Source: Chryseobacterium shigense (GTDB taxonomy: Bacteria > Bacteroidota > Bacteroidia > Flavobacteriales > Weeksellaceae). From it: a stretch of 64,000 nucleotides of DNA. Below are positions 43,000 to 50,944 of this stretch, in pieces (position 1 is the stretch's first letter; each line of letters begins with the position of its first letter). A model generated the notes under the pieces. The model ran no database searches. It saw nothing but the letters and a program-made list of their open reading frames with translations, and was not told where the DNA came from. The position numbers and the translations under genes were made by a program. The stretch spans positions 620,001 to 684,000 of the forward strand of contig NZ_JACHLC010000001.1 of the NCBI RefSeq assembly GCF_014207845.1. Direction: 5' to 3'.

Positions 43000-43315
43000 T
43001 TTGTAATATTTTTAGGTTAGTTTGAATTTGATAAGGATAAAGATAAAAAAATCATTTAAATAATGTTATGAATAGTATTTTTTTCTTCATAAGATGTTCT
43101 TAGTGTCTATAAATACCAGAAAAAGAATGAATAGTGGGTTTATAATAAAAACCTTTCTGTAGCTGTATTTTCACAAAAAAAGATTCATCATATTAAAATT
43201 TCTGATGTTCAGATAAAATTATGTATCCTTTTTGATCATTGCATGGCTATTCAGATAAAATAAATAGCAATAGGAACAATTTTTGGAGTAATTTGCATCA
43301 ACTATTTAGAAATAT
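43000..43315. promoter_or_regulatory. Divergent spacer with phased direct repeats
   Basis: This 316-bp AT-rich spacer has no gene that I can support. TTCAGATAAAAT occurs twice, at 43208-43219 and 43250-43261, exactly 42 bp apart (four helical turns), upstream of the AarF gene. It may be a paired protein-binding site. No consensus promoter was found for either flanking gene. Confidence 0.35.
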
Positions 43316-44965
43316 ATGTTTGACAAACAGCAAAGAAAACTGAAAAGATCAGCCAGGCTTATTTCCGTACTCAGTAAATACGGGTTTAAGGATATGCTGG
43401 CAAGGATGAACACGGGAAATAAAAATGAAACAATTTCTGTTGATCCGGATGAGGTTATTTCTAAAGGAACGGTATATGAAAGGATCAGGCTGGTGCTGGA
43501 AGAGCTTGGCCCTACGTTTGTAAAATTGGGACAGACATTCAGCAACAGGGAAGATCTGCTTCCGCCGGAACTGATTCAGGAGCTGCAGAAACTTCAGGAT
43601 AAAGTGGATACCGTAGATATGGATGTGGAAGAAATTCTGGAAAATGAATTCAATATATCTGTCAAAGACCATTTTCAGGAAATTCAGAGAGAACCTTTAG
43701 CCACTGCATCTATTGCACAGGTTTACAAAGCTGTTTTACTCAATGGGAATCCTGTGATCCTCAAACTTAAAAAACCGGATGTACAGGCCGTTATTGAAGA
43801 TGATCTGCTTCTCATCAAAGACCTGGAGAAACTGGTTTCCGCCTACTCTGAAATTGGAGAAAAACTTAATCTGAAACAGGCCATTTCCACTTTTGAGAAA
43901 TCCTTACTGGAAGAAGTTTCCCTGATCAACGAGAAAGAAAATATCCTACATTTTGCCCGGAATTTCAAAAACAATAAAGAAACCTATGTTCCAAAGATCT
44001 ATGAAGAATATTCCAACAACAATATTCTCTGCATGGAATTTATCGATGGGATTAAGGTAACTGATAAAGCCACTCTTTTAGCCCATAATATTGATCCTGT
44101 AAAAGTCTCTGAAGTAGGGTTGAGGCTGTTCGTTTCCCAGATCCTGGATTATGGTTTCTTTCACGCAGACCCGCATGCCGGGAATATTTTAGTGAAAAAA
44201 GACGGAAAAATTGTTTTCATTGATTTTGGTGCGGTAGGGAAGATACAGCCCAATGATAAGGAAATCCTTGAAAGTCTTATCGTAAGTTTTGTCGCTAAAA
44301 ATTCGCATAAAATTGTCCGTCACCTCAAAAAAATGGCAGTCAGTTACGAAATACCAGATGAAAGAAGATTTGAAAATGATGTGGAAGATATTTTGAACTT
44401 CGTTCACAGCTCGTCATTACAGGATATCAATGTTCAGGTGATCATCAATAAAATGAAAGATATTTTAAAGGATAACAGGCTTCATATGCCGGATTATTTC
44501 TATCTTTTATTTAAAGGAATCAGCCTGATAGAAGGGGTTGGAAGAACAATCAATCCTGATCTGGATATCGTAAAAAGCCTTCATCCCTATACCAGAAAAA
44601 TCCTGACCAAAAAGATTAAGCCGAAGAATCTTTTAAAAACAGGTATGGACCGGATGATGAATTTCACAGATAATGTGGATGAAATTCCCAAAGAGCTCAG
44701 ATCCGTGCTGCAAAAACTGGATGATAACAAATTTACCGTATCCAGCGAAATCAAAAACATTGAAAAGACCAACCAGCTGATCAAATCAAGCGTAATCAAC
44801 CTGATCTTAGCCATGATCCTCGGAGCTAATATTATTGCGACGGCTATAGTTTTTGTCTCAGAATCCGGGCCAAGAATAGGGGAACTGTCTTTGGTTGCGG
44901 TTTTAGGCTTTGTATTTTCAGTAGTATTGGTTCTCGTACTTTTACTGAGAGTGACCAGGAAGTGA
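43316..44965 (+). CDS. AarF/ABC1/UbiB kinase-like family protein
   Basis: A 549-residue atypical protein-kinase-like protein. Family motifs are LGPTFVKLGQTFSNREDLLP (the KxGQ motif, about residues 62-81), PLATASIAQVYKA (Ala-rich nucleotide loop) with Lys in PVILKLKKPD, HADPHAGNILVKKDG and VFIDFGAVGKI. Two hydrophobic helices at the C-terminus (about residues 493-513 and 523-545) anchor it to the membrane. UbiB-type proteins are ATPases needed for isoprenoid quinone synthesis or lipid handling. Flavobacteria make menaquinone, so a ubiquinone role is not expected and the exact job is open. Confidence 0.92.
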   Translation: MFDKQQRKLKRSARLISVLSKYGFKDMLARMNTGNKNETISVDPDEVISKGTVYERIRLVLEELGPTFVKLGQTFSNREDLLPPELIQELQKLQDKVDTVDMDVEEILENEFNISVKDHFQEIQREPLATASIAQVYKAVLLNGNPVILKLKKPDVQAVIEDDLLLIKDLEKLVSAYSEIGEKLNLKQAISTFEKSLLEEVSLINEKENILHFARNFKNNKETYVPKIYEEYSNNNILCMEFIDGIKVTDKATLLAHNIDPVKVSEVGLRLFVSQILDYGFFHADPHAGNILVKKDGKIVFIDFGAVGKIQPNDKEILESLIVSFVAKNSHKIVRHLKKMAVSYEIPDERRFENDVEDILNFVHSSSLQDINVQVIINKMKDILKDNRLHMPDYFYLLFKGISLIEGVGRTINPDLDIVKSLHPYTRKILTKKIKPKNLLKTGMDRMMNFTDNVDEIPKELRSVLQKLDDNKFTVSSEIKNIEKTNQLIKSSVINLILAMILGANIIATAIVFVSESGPRIGELSLVAVLGFVFSVVLVLVLLLRVTRK

Positions 44966-44972
44966 TATTTTT

Positions 44973-45018
44973 GTTACGTGTTACGTGTTACGTGTTACGT
45001 GTTACGTGTTACGTGTTA
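44973..45018. repeat. Heptamer tandem repeat (GTTACGT)n
   Basis: Six perfect tandem copies of GTTACGT run from 44973 to about 45014 and a partial copy follows. This simple repeat directly follows the AarF stop codon and sits in the left arm of an intergenic element related to those at 9.8 and 48.8 kb. Copy number may vary between strains. Confidence 0.9.
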
Positions 45019-45131
45019 AGGGTGGAAATTGATGACAAAAAATTACATTTTTGTTCACCAGGATTTATAGCTTAACCCAATGCCCCGAAACTCGAAACCC
45101 GCATCCGGCACAACCTCTCAATTTAAATACT
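45019..45131. repeat. Right arm of the CGAAACTC-AAACCCG intergenic element
   Basis: CCCCGAAACTCGAAACCCGC near 45083-45102, then ATCCGGCACAACCTC, matches the element copies at about 9921-9950 and 48888-48907. As at 9.9 kb, it ends just before a TTATCTTTGC promoter element. Confidence 0.55.
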
Positions 45132-45139
45132 TATCTTTG
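45132..45139 (+). promoter_or_regulatory. -7 element of the DEAD-box helicase gene
   Basis: TATCTTTG fits TAnnTTTG and ends 4 nt before the ATG at 45144, so the transcript probably starts at or next to the start codon. No TTG stands 19 nt upstream, so the -33 element is weak. Confidence 0.6.
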
Positions 45140-45143
45140 CACC

Positions 45144-46496
45144 ATGGAAAAACTCACTTTTGCGGATTTTGACCTGCCGGTCAGAATTCTTGATGTTTTG
45201 GCGGATCTGGAATTATTTGAACCTACACCTATCCAGGAAAAGAGCTTAGGCCCTATACTTTCCGGGAGAGATGTAATGGGAATTGCACAGACCGGAACAG
45301 GAAAAACATTAGCTTACCTTCTGCCTGTTCTTAAAACATGGAAATACAACAAAACCGGGAATCCTACTGTTTTGGTTCTTGTTCCTACCAGAGAACTGGT
45401 GGTTCAGGTAACTGAAATCCTTGAAAAGCTGACAGAAAATATTACCGCAAGAGTAATCGGAATATACGGAGGGAAAAATATCAATACACAGAAACTGTTA
45501 TTTAACAATGGATGTGATATTCTGGTAGGAACTCCGGGAAGGGTAATGGACCTTGCCATCGACAATGCCATTTCACTGAAAGAAGTACAGAAACTAATCA
45601 TTGATGAGTTTGATGAGATGCTGAACTTAGGTTTCAGACCACAGCTTACCCATATCTTCGAAATGATGAAGCCGAAGAGACAGAACATTCTTTTCTCGGC
45701 CACAATGACGGAAGCTGTAGATGAAATGCTGGATCAGTACTTTGCCAATCCGATAGAAATTTCACTGGCAAAATCAGGAACTCCGCTGGAAAAGATAGAG
45801 CAGACTGCATACAAAGTTGAGAATTTTAATACAAAGATTAACCTTCTTGAACATTTGCTGAAGAATAATGAAGATATGTCCAAGGTGCTGATCTTCACGA
45901 ATAATAAGAAGAATTCGGATCTTTTATTCTCTAAAGTTGATGAACTTTTCCCTGAGCAGTTTGATGTGATCCACTCAAACAAATCCCAGAACTACAGGCT
46001 TAAAGCCATGAAAAAGTTTGAAAATGAAGAGATCAGAGGATTAATTACCACCGATGTAATGGCCAGAGGTCTTGATATTTCCAATATTACCCACGTAATT
46101 AATTTTGAAACCCCTGATATTCCTGAACAGTATATCCACAGAATCGGTAGAACGGGTAGGGCAGATAAAGACGGTAAAGCAATTACTTTCGTCACTAAAA
46201 AAGAAGAAGCTTCCATCCTTGATATTGAGTTGCTGATGGATAAAGATCTTAAGTTTAATGAGTTCCCTGCAGAGGTAAAAATAAATCCTAAAAAAATCGC
46301 TTCCGAAGAAGATGTGATTATAATGAAAAACCCGGCACAGGTAAAACTGAATGAAGGTGGCGGAGCTTTTCACGAGAAAAAGGATAAAAACAAGAAAGAG
46401 AACTGGGGAGGACCATCAAAAAGGAAAGCGCCCAAGAAATTTGGAGCGAACAGAGCCCAACAGAAAGCGATATCAAAATCTAAGAAAAAGAAATAA
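45144..46496 (+). CDS. DEAD-box ATP-dependent RNA helicase
   Basis: A 450-residue RNA helicase. Motifs in order: Q motif (FEPTPIQEKSL), motif I (AQTGTGKT), Ia (PTRELVVQ), Ib (GTPGRVMD), motif II as DEFDE (usual DEAD replaced in the last two positions), III (FSATM), then IV-VI with TTDVMARGLDI and HRIGRTGRADKDG. A basic C-terminal tail rich in Lys (about residues 405-450) probably binds RNA. The open frame extends 31 codons upstream, but I chose ATG at 45144: it is 4 nt after a -7 element and gives the normal N-terminus MEKLTFADFDLP. Motif II reading DEFD is seen in some Bacteroidetes helicases. Confidence 0.93.
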   Translation: MEKLTFADFDLPVRILDVLADLELFEPTPIQEKSLGPILSGRDVMGIAQTGTGKTLAYLLPVLKTWKYNKTGNPTVLVLVPTRELVVQVTEILEKLTENITARVIGIYGGKNINTQKLLFNNGCDILVGTPGRVMDLAIDNAISLKEVQKLIIDEFDEMLNLGFRPQLTHIFEMMKPKRQNILFSATMTEAVDEMLDQYFANPIEISLAKSGTPLEKIEQTAYKVENFNTKINLLEHLLKNNEDMSKVLIFTNNKKNSDLLFSKVDELFPEQFDVIHSNKSQNYRLKAMKKFENEEIRGLITTDVMARGLDISNITHVINFETPDIPEQYIHRIGRTGRADKDGKAITFVTKKEEASILDIELLMDKDLKFNEFPAEVKINPKKIASEEDVIIMKNPAQVKLNEGGGAFHEKKDKNKKENWGGPSKRKAPKKFGANRAQQKAISKSKKKK

Positions 46497-46501
46497 TAAA
46501 A

Positions 46502-46529
46502 AAAAACTCCCGATCCGGGAGTTTTTTTA
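46502..46529. terminator. Bidirectional terminator
   Basis: ACTCCCG (46506-46512) and CGGGAGT (46516-46522) with flanking A and T runs form a perfect terminator for the helicase and for the convergent TPR gene. Confidence 0.92.
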
Positions 46530-47498
46530 TTAAAACTGCATATTATTTTTTTTCAGGATTTCTTTAAACTTTTCAATTTTGCCTTTTTCCTTCATGTTTT
46601 TATAGATAAGCGACATCATAGTTTCTGCATCTGTTCTGTAAGGAGACTTTTGTTCAGTATAAATTCTATAGGCTTTACAGATATAATCCAATGCTTTTTC
46701 ATCGTCTTTCATCCCTGAAAAATACACCTGCCCGATTCCGTAATACATTTCAGGATCGCCGGGATATACTTTTTCTAAAGCTAAATAAGCATCGATAGCC
46801 TTCTGGAAATCATTCTTGTAAACATAAACCAGTGGGATATTCTGTAAAGGCATTTTTCCTTTAGGGTCTATTTCAAGAGATTTTTTGTAGGCATCAAGAG
46901 ATTTATCATATTCGCCTGTTCTTCTGTAATTAATGCCCAGGTTGTCCCAGGCATAAATAAATTGCGGATCTTTTTTTACCGCCTGCAGCCCATTTTGAAT
47001 GGCTTCCTTCCAATCTTTTTTTTGTGAAGCTTCCAAGGCTTTATGATAAAATTCCAAAGCAGCCGGATCTTTTGAAAGCCCTTCTGTTTTGGTCTCAGAT
47101 ATCATGGCTGCATGTCTCACAGACGTACAATTTTCCATAAGATAACGCTCAAGCTCATTATAACTTTCCATGTACTGCTGGGAGTTTTTATCTGTATTGA
47201 AAGTGAGATTTACCTGCTTTTTGCCATTTACTTCAGGTGCATCTTTCTTTAAAGTTTCAACGCTTCCCATTAATACTCCGAGCTGCATTGCCCCTGCAGA
47301 TTTATCAATACAATCATGTACATCTTTTAAAATGTCTTTTTTATCCCGGTTAAACAATGCAATTGAATCTGTGCATTTACAGGCTTTATCAGACAGTTCC
47401 CGGATAAGTTCTTTTTTGTCAAATCCTTTATCTTTTTGTCCAAAAACCAGTGAACAAATAAAAACCGGAATTAGAATGGTTATTCGTTTTTTTATCAT
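46530..47498 (-). CDS. Exported TPR-repeat protein
   Basis: A 322-residue protein with a signal peptide ending SLVFGQ near residue 21. Residues about 30-140 form a domain with conserved Cys (KACKCTDS and VHDCIDKS), followed by three or more TPR units from about residue 145: EFYHKALEASQKKDWKEAI, YAWDNLGINYRRTGEYDKSL and MYYGIGQVYFSGMKDDEKAL. TPRs mediate protein-protein binding. It precedes, by 8 bp on the same strand, no further gene; the SGNH hydrolase gene lies just upstream, so the two are probably cotranscribed. Confidence 0.85.
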   Translation of the reverse strand: MIKKRITILIPVFICSLVFGQKDKGFDKKELIRELSDKACKCTDSIALFNRDKKDILKDVHDCIDKSAGAMQLGVLMGSVETLKKDAPEVNGKKQVNLTFNTDKNSQQYMESYNELERYLMENCTSVRHAAMISETKTEGLSKDPAALEFYHKALEASQKKDWKEAIQNGLQAVKKDPQFIYAWDNLGINYRRTGEYDKSLDAYKKSLEIDPKGKMPLQNIPLVYVYKNDFQKAIDAYLALEKVYPGDPEMYYGIGQVYFSGMKDDEKALDYICKAYRIYTEQKSPYRTDAETMMSLIYKNMKEKGKIEKFKEILKKNNMQF

Positions 47499-47506
47499 TT
47501 TTTATA

Positions 47507-48163
47507 TTATTTCATGTAAGGTTTCATTACTTCCGCCCAGATTTTATAGCCTTCCGGTGTCAGGTGAAGCATATCTTCCACAAAAAGATCCCTTCTCACA
47601 TTCCCGTTGGAATCTTCCATGGCTTTTGTAATATCAATAAATTCTGAATTGGCTTCTTTTTTCATAAAAGCAGCAATTTTTTTATTTGTTTCTTGCATCT
47701 GAGGCCACAGGATTTCGCGGCTCGGCGAATATTTTATGGAAATATAATCTACTTCAATATTCGGAAATTTTTCACGGATCTTTTTATAGAATGTCTTAAA
47801 TCTCTTTACCACTGCTTTGGCTTTCAGTTTATGGTTATCTGCAAAATCATTATCACCACAGTAAATAATAATCTGTTTAGGGTGATAAGGACTTAAAAGA
47901 TCATCAGCAAAATCATTCAGATCTGTCATTCTTGAACCTCCAAAACCTCTGTTAATAATGGTTTTATCTGGGAAATAGCTGTCAACATCCGTCCATCTTG
48001 TAAAAGAAGAGCTTCCTATTAAAAGGATGGCGTCTTTTGGAGGAGGGGTTTCCTGGTCAATTTTTTTGAAATTCTGAATGTCCTGCCAGAACATGGGCTT
48101 TTTTTCCTGCGAAAAGGACAGGATAAAATACAGCAATAGAAATGCTGAAAAAATCTTCTTCAT
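47507..48163 (-). CDS. Exported SGNH/GDSL-family hydrolase
   Basis: About 218 residues with a signal peptide ending ILSFSQ. SGNH blocks: ILLIGSSSFTRW (nucleophile Ser in a GSS variant of GDS), INRGFGGSRMTDL (Gly), IIYCGDNDFADNH (Asn), and DMLHLTPEGYKIW (Asp and His). Such enzymes cleave esters, often acetyl groups on glycans. I chose the inner ATG (MKKIFSAFLL) rather than the one three codons upstream because it gives a compact signal peptide. It is 8 bp upstream of the TPR gene. Confidence 0.9.
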   Translation of the reverse strand: MKKIFSAFLLLYFILSFSQEKKPMFWQDIQNFKKIDQETPPPKDAILLIGSSSFTRWTDVDSYFPDKTIINRGFGGSRMTDLNDFADDLLSPYHPKQIIIYCGDNDFADNHKLKAKAVVKRFKTFYKKIREKFPNIEVDYISIKYSPSREILWPQMQETNKKIAAFMKKEANSEFIDITKAMEDSNGNVRRDLFVEDMLHLTPEGYKIWAEVMKPYMK

Positions 48164-48203
48164 TATAATCAATTTTAAAATATCTGATAAATGTAATAAA
48201 AAA

Positions 48204-48226
48204 CTCCCGATAAAATCGAGAGCCAG
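48204..48226 (-). terminator. Terminator of the lipocalin-like gene
   Basis: On the minus strand CTCTCGAT and ATCGGGAG form an 8-bp stem with one G-U pair and a 3-nt loop, followed by a T run. Confidence 0.8.
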
Positions 48227-48229
48227 TAT

Positions 48230-48700
48230 TTATCTTTTGTAGCTTACATAGGTAAGATCAGCAATACCATCACCATTCTGATCGGAGGTTCCAAATAGAT
48301 GTGCCAGTTTCAGGTCATGGCTTGTAAGGACTTCCACTCTGTACCATCTTTCAGTATCATTGTCATTTTTGATGCTTAACAGCTTAGACTCTTCAGTATA
48401 GGTATACTTGCCTTCGGTTATTCCGGCCTGTATGCAGTCAGCAGCGGTGGTTCCGGCATAAAACGTATAGCTTGTATAATAATCACTTCTGAAATGCAGA
48501 ATGTTTTTAGCTTCACAAGCAGAAGGTGTTTCAGTCTTAATTACTGTTTTATTGTCCTTTCCGGAAATAGTTTCTATTTTGCTCACCTTCCAGTCTCCGC
48601 TCATCATTTCGAGTTCATAAGCTTCGATATTGTCATCTTTACAGGAAGTTAGTGCCAGAGCTGAAAAGGCAAATAAAAGTAGCTGTTTTTTCATTTTCAC
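48230..48700 (-). CDS. Lipocalin-like lipoprotein
   Basis: A 156-residue lipoprotein (lipobox ALALTSC, Cys20). The block MSGDWKVSKIETISG at residues about 34-48 is the G-x-W start of a lipocalin-like barrel, followed by strands such as ILHFRSDYYTSYTFY and GKYTYTEESKLLSIK. Small lipocalin-like lipoproteins of this form are common in Chryseobacterium and their ligands are unknown. A segment DQNGDGIAD near the end recalls a calcium-binding loop. Confidence 0.75.
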   Translation of the reverse strand: MKMKKQLLLFAFSALALTSCKDDNIEAYELEMMSGDWKVSKIETISGKDNKTVIKTETPSACEAKNILHFRSDYYTSYTFYAGTTAADCIQAGITEGKYTYTEESKLLSIKNDNDTERWYRVEVLTSHDLKLAHLFGTSDQNGDGIADLTYVSYKR

Positions 48701-48795
48701 AAATTTAAGAATATGCTAAAATATAAATAAATTTGAAATATTTATAATGAAATCACGCTTTTTTAAACGAATGTTTATAAATAAAGGAGTTTTAT

Positions 48796-48910
48796 AGATG
48801 TTGGGATGCGAGGTACGGGTTTCGGGCTTTAAAAACCAGATAATAAACTGTTAAAACCAGTCATTATAAACTCTAGCACTTCGAATCTCGAAACCCGCAC
48901 CCAGCATCTG
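48796..48910. repeat. Inverted intergenic element, CGAAACTC-AAACCCG family
   Basis: AGATGTTGGGATGCGAGGTA with ACGGGTTTCG on the left (about 48796-48826) is an imperfect inverted partner of ATCTCGAAACCCGCACCCAG with CATCTG on the right (about 48885-48910). Related copies lie near 9.8-9.95 kb and 45.0-45.1 kb. Confidence 0.6.
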
Positions 48911-50074
48911 TTAATAACTCATCTCCACAATCTTGTAAGCATCCTGGGGTGTCAGTTTTTTATATTCTCCCAGGCCGGACCATTTTCGGTCTGTAAATGC
49001 TTTTTCTACTCTTTCGGCAGTACCTTTGTAATCTCCGGTATATTCGGAAAGTTTGGTTTTGATGTTCAGGCTGTGGAAAAACTCTTCCATTTTTTTGATA
49101 CCCAATTCCGCTTTTTCTTCAACCGTTCCGTCTTTGATTCCCCAGACTCTTTCAGCATATTGGGCCAGTTTTCCTTTTTTTGTTTCAAAATTATAACGGT
49201 AGTGGGAAGGGGCTATGACAGCCAGTGTTCTTGCATGGTCTATTCCGAAATAAGCAGTCAGTTCGTGTCCCATGGCATGTACCGCCCAGTCGGTAATCAC
49301 TCCTTTCTGGATAAGTCCGTTCAGAGCCATTGTACAGCACCACATAAAGTTTCCGGCAGCATCATAATCAAAATCATCAGCCAGAACTTTTGGAGCGGTC
49401 TCCTGAAGGCTGATCAGGATGCTTTCTGCAATTCTTTCCTGAAGATCCGCAGAAGAAGGTGCCGTCATATATTGTTCTAAAACATGGGTATAGGCATCTG
49501 TAATACCGTTGACGATCTGGTTTTTAGGAATTGTTCTGATTACTTCAGGATCTAAAACCGAAAACTGAGGAAAAAGTCCCGGTCCGCCTGAAGATAATTT
49601 CTCATTGGTTTCTCTTCTCGAAATTACATAGCCTGAATTCATTTCTGAACCTGTTGCAGGTAACGTAAGGATACTCCCGAATGGCATTCCTTCACCTTCA
49701 AAAGTTCTCACAGAGTTTCTAAGAATATCCCACGGTTCACCGGTATAATTGGCTGCTGCTGAAAGGAATTTTGTCCCGTCAATAACAGATCCGCCACCTA
49801 CGGCAAGAAGATAATTGATGTTTTTTTCTTTGATAAAGCTTAAAGCGTTCAACAGCACTTCGTATTCAGGATTCGCAGGAACACCCCCGAATTCATAAAG
49901 ATCATGATCTTTCAGGGCTTCCTTTACCTGATCGTAAACGCCATTGTTTTTGATGCTTCCGCCACCGTAAATCATCAGTATTTTAGCATCTTTTGGAATC
50001 TCACGGGAAATTTTAGCGATTTCACCTTTTCCGAAAAGTATTTTTGTTGGATTTTTAAACTCGAAATTAAGCAT
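48911..50074 (-). CDS. Iron-containing alcohol dehydrogenase (YqhD/BdhA-like)
   Basis: A 387-residue group III alcohol dehydrogenase. It begins MLNFEFKNPTKILFGKGEIA. The NAD(P) loop is LAVGGGSVIDGTKFLSAA (about residues 94-111). Metal ligands are in NGITDAYTHVLEQY, AVHAMGHELTAYFGIDHARTL (two His). The GGGS and following region fit NADPH-preferring YqhD-type enzymes that reduce aldehydes to alcohols. It is monocistronic. Physiological substrate is not evident. Confidence 0.94.
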   Translation of the reverse strand: MLNFEFKNPTKILFGKGEIAKISREIPKDAKILMIYGGGSIKNNGVYDQVKEALKDHDLYEFGGVPANPEYEVLLNALSFIKEKNINYLLAVGGGSVIDGTKFLSAAANYTGEPWDILRNSVRTFEGEGMPFGSILTLPATGSEMNSGYVISRRETNEKLSSGGPGLFPQFSVLDPEVIRTIPKNQIVNGITDAYTHVLEQYMTAPSSADLQERIAESILISLQETAPKVLADDFDYDAAGNFMWCCTMALNGLIQKGVITDWAVHAMGHELTAYFGIDHARTLAVIAPSHYRYNFETKKGKLAQYAERVWGIKDGTVEEKAELGIKKMEEFFHSLNIKTKLSEYTGDYKGTAERVEKAFTDRKWSGLGEYKKLTPQDAYKIVEMSY

Positions 50075-50337
50075 TGTTCTAAATTTATTTGATTCAAATT
50101 TACGGAATGAAAAAAGAAAATTGAGTTAATGAAATTTTAAATTTAAAATGATTGAATGTGATGAAAACTATTGAAATTCTGCTAAAATATAAAGATAGTA
50201 CTGCTTGTTTTTTTATTTATAATGTAGACTGATAAATTCTTTAGCTTTACAAAAATTATCTGTTGCACTTCTATTGTTAAACTGAAGCCGGTTATTTTCA
50301 TAAAAAAACCTTCAATAAAGAAGGTTTTAATTTAATA
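50075..50337. terminator. Spacer with minus-strand terminator
   Basis: AAAACCTTC (50305-50313) and GAAGGTTTT (50320-50328) form a 9-bp stem around AATAAA. On the minus strand it is followed by TTTTTTT, so it ends the transcript of the gene at 50338-50874. The rest of the spacer is AT-rich without a recognisable feature. Confidence 0.82.
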
Positions 50338-50874
50338 TTATGGTTTCCAGAAGGTCCAGACTTTTCCATTATAGACGGCCAGCTGTTTTTTTACGGTATC
50401 ATAAGCCATCATGCCTGCGCTGGGGTCAATGATATTTAAATGTGGACTAGCAACTTTAGGCAGAACCATTGCTTTGTTGTTATCGGCAAGTACCAGTATC
50501 CCTTTTGTCGTATCTGTTCCATCATCTGCAGTAATGATAGAAACTTTGGCTCCCGGCTGCTCCGCTCTGTCACTAGCCTGAATGTTGAAATCTGTGTTGC
50601 CTGTATTGCCTGTTGTATCAACGCTCAGATCAAACCATGTATTGGTGTCTTTTAAATATTTTACTTTATAGTCTGACATGTCAAAAAGAAGGGTTCCGTT
50701 TTCTGTAATTCCTGTTTTATCTGTAACATAGGGAAGTAACAGACCTTTATTTTCATTATCTCCAAACTGCAGCGATACAGAAGCATTACTTACGGATTCT
50801 CTGCTTATTCCAATTTGGGCTGAAATCAGATCAGCTGCCAAAAAAACTCCTGTTAGTATTATATTTTTTATCAT
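50338..50874 (-). CDS. Exported surface-type protein of unknown function
   Basis: A 178-residue protein with a signal peptide ending LISAQ near residue 20. The rest is strand-rich. Short blocks NKGLLLPYVTDK and DNNKAMVLPKVASP, and the C-terminal PSAGMMAYDTVKKQLAVYNG ending WTFW, belong to a family often seen in Flavobacteria extracellular proteins, where the pattern GMMxYDTxxKxLxxYxGxxW closes the chain. The larger neighbour upstream ends with the same pattern. Function is not known; an adhesin or matrix part is plausible. A hairpin separates the two genes. Confidence 0.65.
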   Translation of the reverse strand: MIKNIILTGVFLAADLISAQIGISRESVSNASVSLQFGDNENKGLLLPYVTDKTGITENGTLLFDMSDYKVKYLKDTNTWFDLSVDTTGNTGNTDFNIQASDRAEQPGAKVSIITADDGTDTTKGILVLADNNKAMVLPKVASPHLNIIDPSAGMMAYDTVKKQLAVYNGKVWTFWKP

Positions 50875-50897
50875 TTTTTATTTTTTTAGTGAGAACT

Positions 50898-50942
50898 GAG
50901 AGCCTGGCTGGTTGTTTCATATTCAGGCTCTCAAAATTTATT
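50898..50942 (-). terminator. Hairpin between the two surface-protein genes
   Basis: GAGAGCCTG (50898-50906) and CAGGCTCTC (50934-50942) form a 9-bp stem with a 27-nt loop. On the minus strand it starts right after the larger gene and is followed, after a short gap, by AAAAAAATAAAAA rather than a T run, so it may be a stability hairpin rather than a terminator. Confidence 0.5.
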
Positions 50943-50944
50943 AT

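Noticed and set aside
44973..45018. Possible CRISPR array
   Set aside because: The unit is a 7-bp perfect tandem repeat without spacers, and no cas gene is near.
45051..45143. Upstream extension of the DEAD-box helicase frame (31 codons)
   Set aside because: The extension reads through an intergenic repeat and its protein sequence has no helicase character. A -7 promoter element lies inside it, 4 nt before the ATG at 45144.
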